NCBI GenBank assembly: GCA_030041475.1
Contig: JASHNU010000019.1
Coordinates: 142,222 to 206,221 of the forward strand
Source of the DNA: Candidatus Sulfotelmatobacter sp.
GTDB lineage: Bacteria; Acidobacteriota; Terriglobia; Terriglobales; Acidobacteriaceae
DNA: 64,000 nucleotides
Direction of reading: 5' to 3'
Within the stretch, counting starts at the first letter, position 1. Every line of letters starts with the position of its first letter. Shown piece after piece: positions 63,240 through 64,000 of the stretch. The notes beneath the pieces are model-generated. The model did no database searches, was not told the origin of the DNA, and was given only the letters and a program-made list of their open reading frames with translations. A program made the translations under genes and the position numbers.

Positions 63240-63856
63240 CCTCCGTGAACTTCCATCTTTCTCCCATGTTACTTCGTCACGCGGCTGGGGGCCCACACAG
63301 CGCGGTTTTCGCTGTGTGGGAACCAATGCCTAAGACTGTCCTCCCGTGATTTCCCGGTTTGGGAAATCCGCAAGCGACAAGTTCATTCGTCACAGTCGCG
63401 CGAGTACATCTTCTGCAAAAATTGCCACTGGAAGCAGTCGTGAGTCCGGACGTAGTAGGTGCGAAACAGGTTCTGATGGTTGGGGACGGGTGGCCCGCGT
63501 TGTCGCGTTTGTTTTCCCGACAGAATCCAACCGGGTGGGTGCCCCATCCTTTCGCGTTCTGTGCGAAAGGGTGGGCAGCAGGGACCTCAATTTTCGGCCA
63601 AAACTGCCAGCGATTAAGGTCTGTGGTTCCCGCCCTTGCAAAAAAACGCAAGAGCGGGGCACCCACAGTAGTGGTGGCATCGGCAACTCAAAGGCCGGGC
63701 CACCCCCGACCCCTCCGGAACCACGTGCTCGATATCGTTAAGGCTGCGAAGATTCGGGACGAGTCACAAGCTCAGGAGTCGGCGAAGAGTGCAGGGAGGG
63801 CAAATCCGATTCCAGCTTAGCCATAGAACTGCCCCCCCCTTCTTTATTTCTTCTCT
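63240..63856. repeat. Non-coding block with dispersed hairpin element
   Basis: About 600 bp without a gene I accept. The centre has a strong hairpin, CCCATCCTTTCGC gttctgt GCGAAAGGGTGGG (63543-63575), from the family also at 46828. Several open frames cross the block in every direction but none has a ribosome site or domain. Confidence 0.6.
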
Positions 63857-64000
63857 TTATTTCTTCTCCTCCGGCTTCGGTGCGGGCGCGGCCTGTTGCT
63901 CGCTGGTGGGAGGGACGATGCCCTTGATTCGCATGTAGGTGACCAGGTTGCCGTAGTGCTCCATGTTGTGTCCGACGTTGAGGCTCAGCAGGGCGTACTT
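63857..64000 (-). CDS. C-terminus of a DinB-family protein (cut by window end)
   Basis: The last 47 residues are visible and begin KYALLSLNVGHNMEHYGNL; the following VTYMRIKGIVPPTSE is a common ending of DinB/YfiT-type four-helix bundle proteins with a metal-binding His. The tail is Pro/Ala/Glu/Lys-rich. The rest is beyond the window. Possible role: thiol- or metal-dependent transferase. Confidence 0.65.
   Translation of the reverse strand, partial: KYALLSLNVGHNMEHYGNLVTYMRIKGIVPPTSEQQAAPAPKPEEKK

Noticed and set aside
63359..63820. 153-codon open frame in the repeat block
   Set aside because: Built from the dispersed repeat, with no ribosome site; similar frames appear on all strands there.

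Overview
This 64 kb window is a contiguous, gene-dense piece of a high-GC bacterial chromosome that reads as Acidobacteriota (Terriglobia / Koribacter-like). This is inferred from gene content rather than a marker gene: a DUF1844 protein, a CYCXC-family protein, G1 and S8 secreted peptidases, a PagL-like outer-membrane protein, an XAC2610-like protein, a DUF6249 protein, and GC-rich dispersed hairpin repeats of a kind I associate with that phylum. A lipid A deacylase-like beta-barrel and lipoprotein/periplasmic signals indicate a diderm cell. There is no rRNA, tRNA, CRISPR array, prophage or insertion sequence that I can support.

Layout. 1-4.4 kb (minus): mtnP, a PfkB kinase, a GT-C glycosyltransferase and a dapF homologue lacking both catalytic cysteines. 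4.6-9 kb: a small zinc-ribbon protein, a retropepsin/PDZ protein, an HExxH protein and an IPMDH-type dehydrogenase. 8.9-12.7 kb (plus): ygfZ, DUF1844, an MBL phosphodiesterase, ribF. 12.8-14.7 kb: a divergent pair (PstS-like binding protein and MFS carrier) sharing a repeat-rich control region. 14.8-18.5 kb: CYCXC, a TPR protein, yvcK, PagL-like and a VapBC-type toxin-antitoxin pair. 18.5-25.1 kb: ftcD, a phosphoesterase lipoprotein, a secreted unknown, glmU and an SDR. 25.2-36.8 kb: mixed metabolism and many exported proteins (acyl-CoA ligase, beta-propeller, PHB-depolymerase-like esterase, EVE, thiO, M20 dipeptidase, subtilase). 36.8-37.6 kb is almost gene-free. 37.6-43.6 kb (plus): smc, purC, cvpA and a Fis-type HTH. 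43.8-57 kb: TPR, SDR, MBL, aminotransferase, an orphan GH20 accessory domain, a 2-hydroxyacid dehydrogenase, G1 peptidase, cytochrome c, YncE-like and S9 peptidase. 57-62.2 kb: KimA-like potassium transporter, rhodanese and CIRCE-controlled groES-groEL. 62.2-64 kb: an HNH protein, a 48-codon gene, a repeat block and the C-terminus of a DinB-family protein.

How it fits together. Housekeeping functions (cell-wall precursors via glmU, purines, riboflavin, folate one-carbon chemistry, chromosome structure, chaperonins) are interleaved with many secreted hydrolases and binding proteins, which suits a soil heterotroph. The items most worth follow-up are the Ser/Ser dapF homologue, the cysteine cluster inside ygfZ, the about 125-residue segment in the SMC head, the 14-bp tandem array running into the yvcK start codon, the recurring -10 hexamers placed so close to start codons that several mRNAs look leaderless, and two families of intergenic hairpin repeats. 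No clearly new multi-gene system is evident; the novel-looking signals are single-gene or regulatory.
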